NCBI RefSeq assembly: GCF_014648515.1
Contig: NZ_BMRG01000019.1
Coordinates: 103,985 to 145,657, forward strand
Direction of reading: 5' to 3'
DNA length: 41,673 nt
DNA from: Saccharothrix coeruleofusca
GTDB taxonomy: Bacteria; Actinomycetota; Actinomycetes; Mycobacteriales; Pseudonocardiaceae
The notes below the pieces were generated by a model. It ran no database searches, was not told the origin of the DNA, and saw only the letters and a program-made list of their open reading frames with translations. The translations under genes and the position numbers were made by a program. This document shows, piece by piece, positions 40,936-41,673 of this stretch; position 1 is the first letter of the stretch; every line of letters begins with the position of its first letter.

Positions 40936-41013
40936 GCTTCGGGACGGGCGCGGGGTCGGGCGCACGCGGTGCCGCTGCTGATCAACGCCACCGGCCGCCG
41001 ACCACGCGCTGGG

Positions 41014-41673
<660 letters not shown>

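Larger units (their letters stand above)
40540..41013. other. 474-bp control region of the sugar operon and GH6 terminator
   Basis: No gene is seen. It holds the palindromes at 40583-40593, 40609-40620 and 40699-40712, upstream of the sugar-transporter operon, and a strong hairpin at 40894-40935 near the end of the GH6 gene. Both flanking genes run on the - strand. Confidence 0.6.

Overview
The window is very GC-rich actinomycete DNA. GTG starts are frequent and neighbouring genes often overlap as GTGA or ATGA. It carries a streptophobe-type membrane protein, a mycofactocin-type dehydrogenase, a short actinobacterial leader peptide and plant-polysaccharide enzymes. This points to a filamentous soil actinomycete, probably Pseudonocardiaceae (Saccharothrix/Actinosynnema/Lentzea-like). 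The genus is inferred, not proven.

Layout. (1) 1-4901 (+) is the end of a peptide-type biosynthetic operon: SDR, type II thioesterase, mycofactocin-type SDR, and an NRPS adenylation-carrier protein with a dead half-condensation domain. (2) 4902-5650 is non-coding, with a possible Nudix remnant inside a perfect hairpin and a 22-bp repeat locus. (3) 5651-10947 (-) is an oligopeptide ABC transporter, preceded by a decayed GNAT gene (11108-11485). (4) 11540-14531 (-) is a polar amino acid ABC transporter behind a small leader peptide, with a LysR regulator at 14759-15673. (5) 16385-26868 (+) is the most unusual part: seven tightly coupled genes for an ABC exporter, a double GNAT, a ligase-aldehyde dehydrogenase fusion, a ThDP enzyme with a ketosynthase-like tail, a stand-alone ketosynthase, a phosphatidylserine-decarboxylase-like enzyme and a DDAH-like guanidino enzyme. 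(6) 27004-27543 (-) is a nuclease-fold protein. (7) 27736-32771 (+) is an ABC-2 transporter, streptophobe protein and two-component system, followed by a small membrane protein. (8) 33490-34542 (-) is a PaaX-type repressor running into a second 22-bp repeat locus. (9) 34807-41673 is a plant-biomass island: secreted esterase, GH43, a MalEFG-like sugar transporter and a partial GH6 cellulase, with xylose-regulator-like palindromes.

How the genes fit together. In region 5 the enzymes suggest a route without a carrier protein. A carboxylic acid would be activated and reduced to an aldehyde. A ThDP carboligase and a ketosynthase would extend or join carbon units. A pyruvoyl decarboxylase would remove a carboxylate, a guanidine would be altered, an N- or O-acetyl group added, and the product exported. 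No single known pathway that I recognise has this set. Region 9 is a sugar-uptake and hydrolysis set, probably for xylan-type oligosaccharides. The amino acid transporter in region 4 may serve a sulfur compound, judging by its leader peptide.
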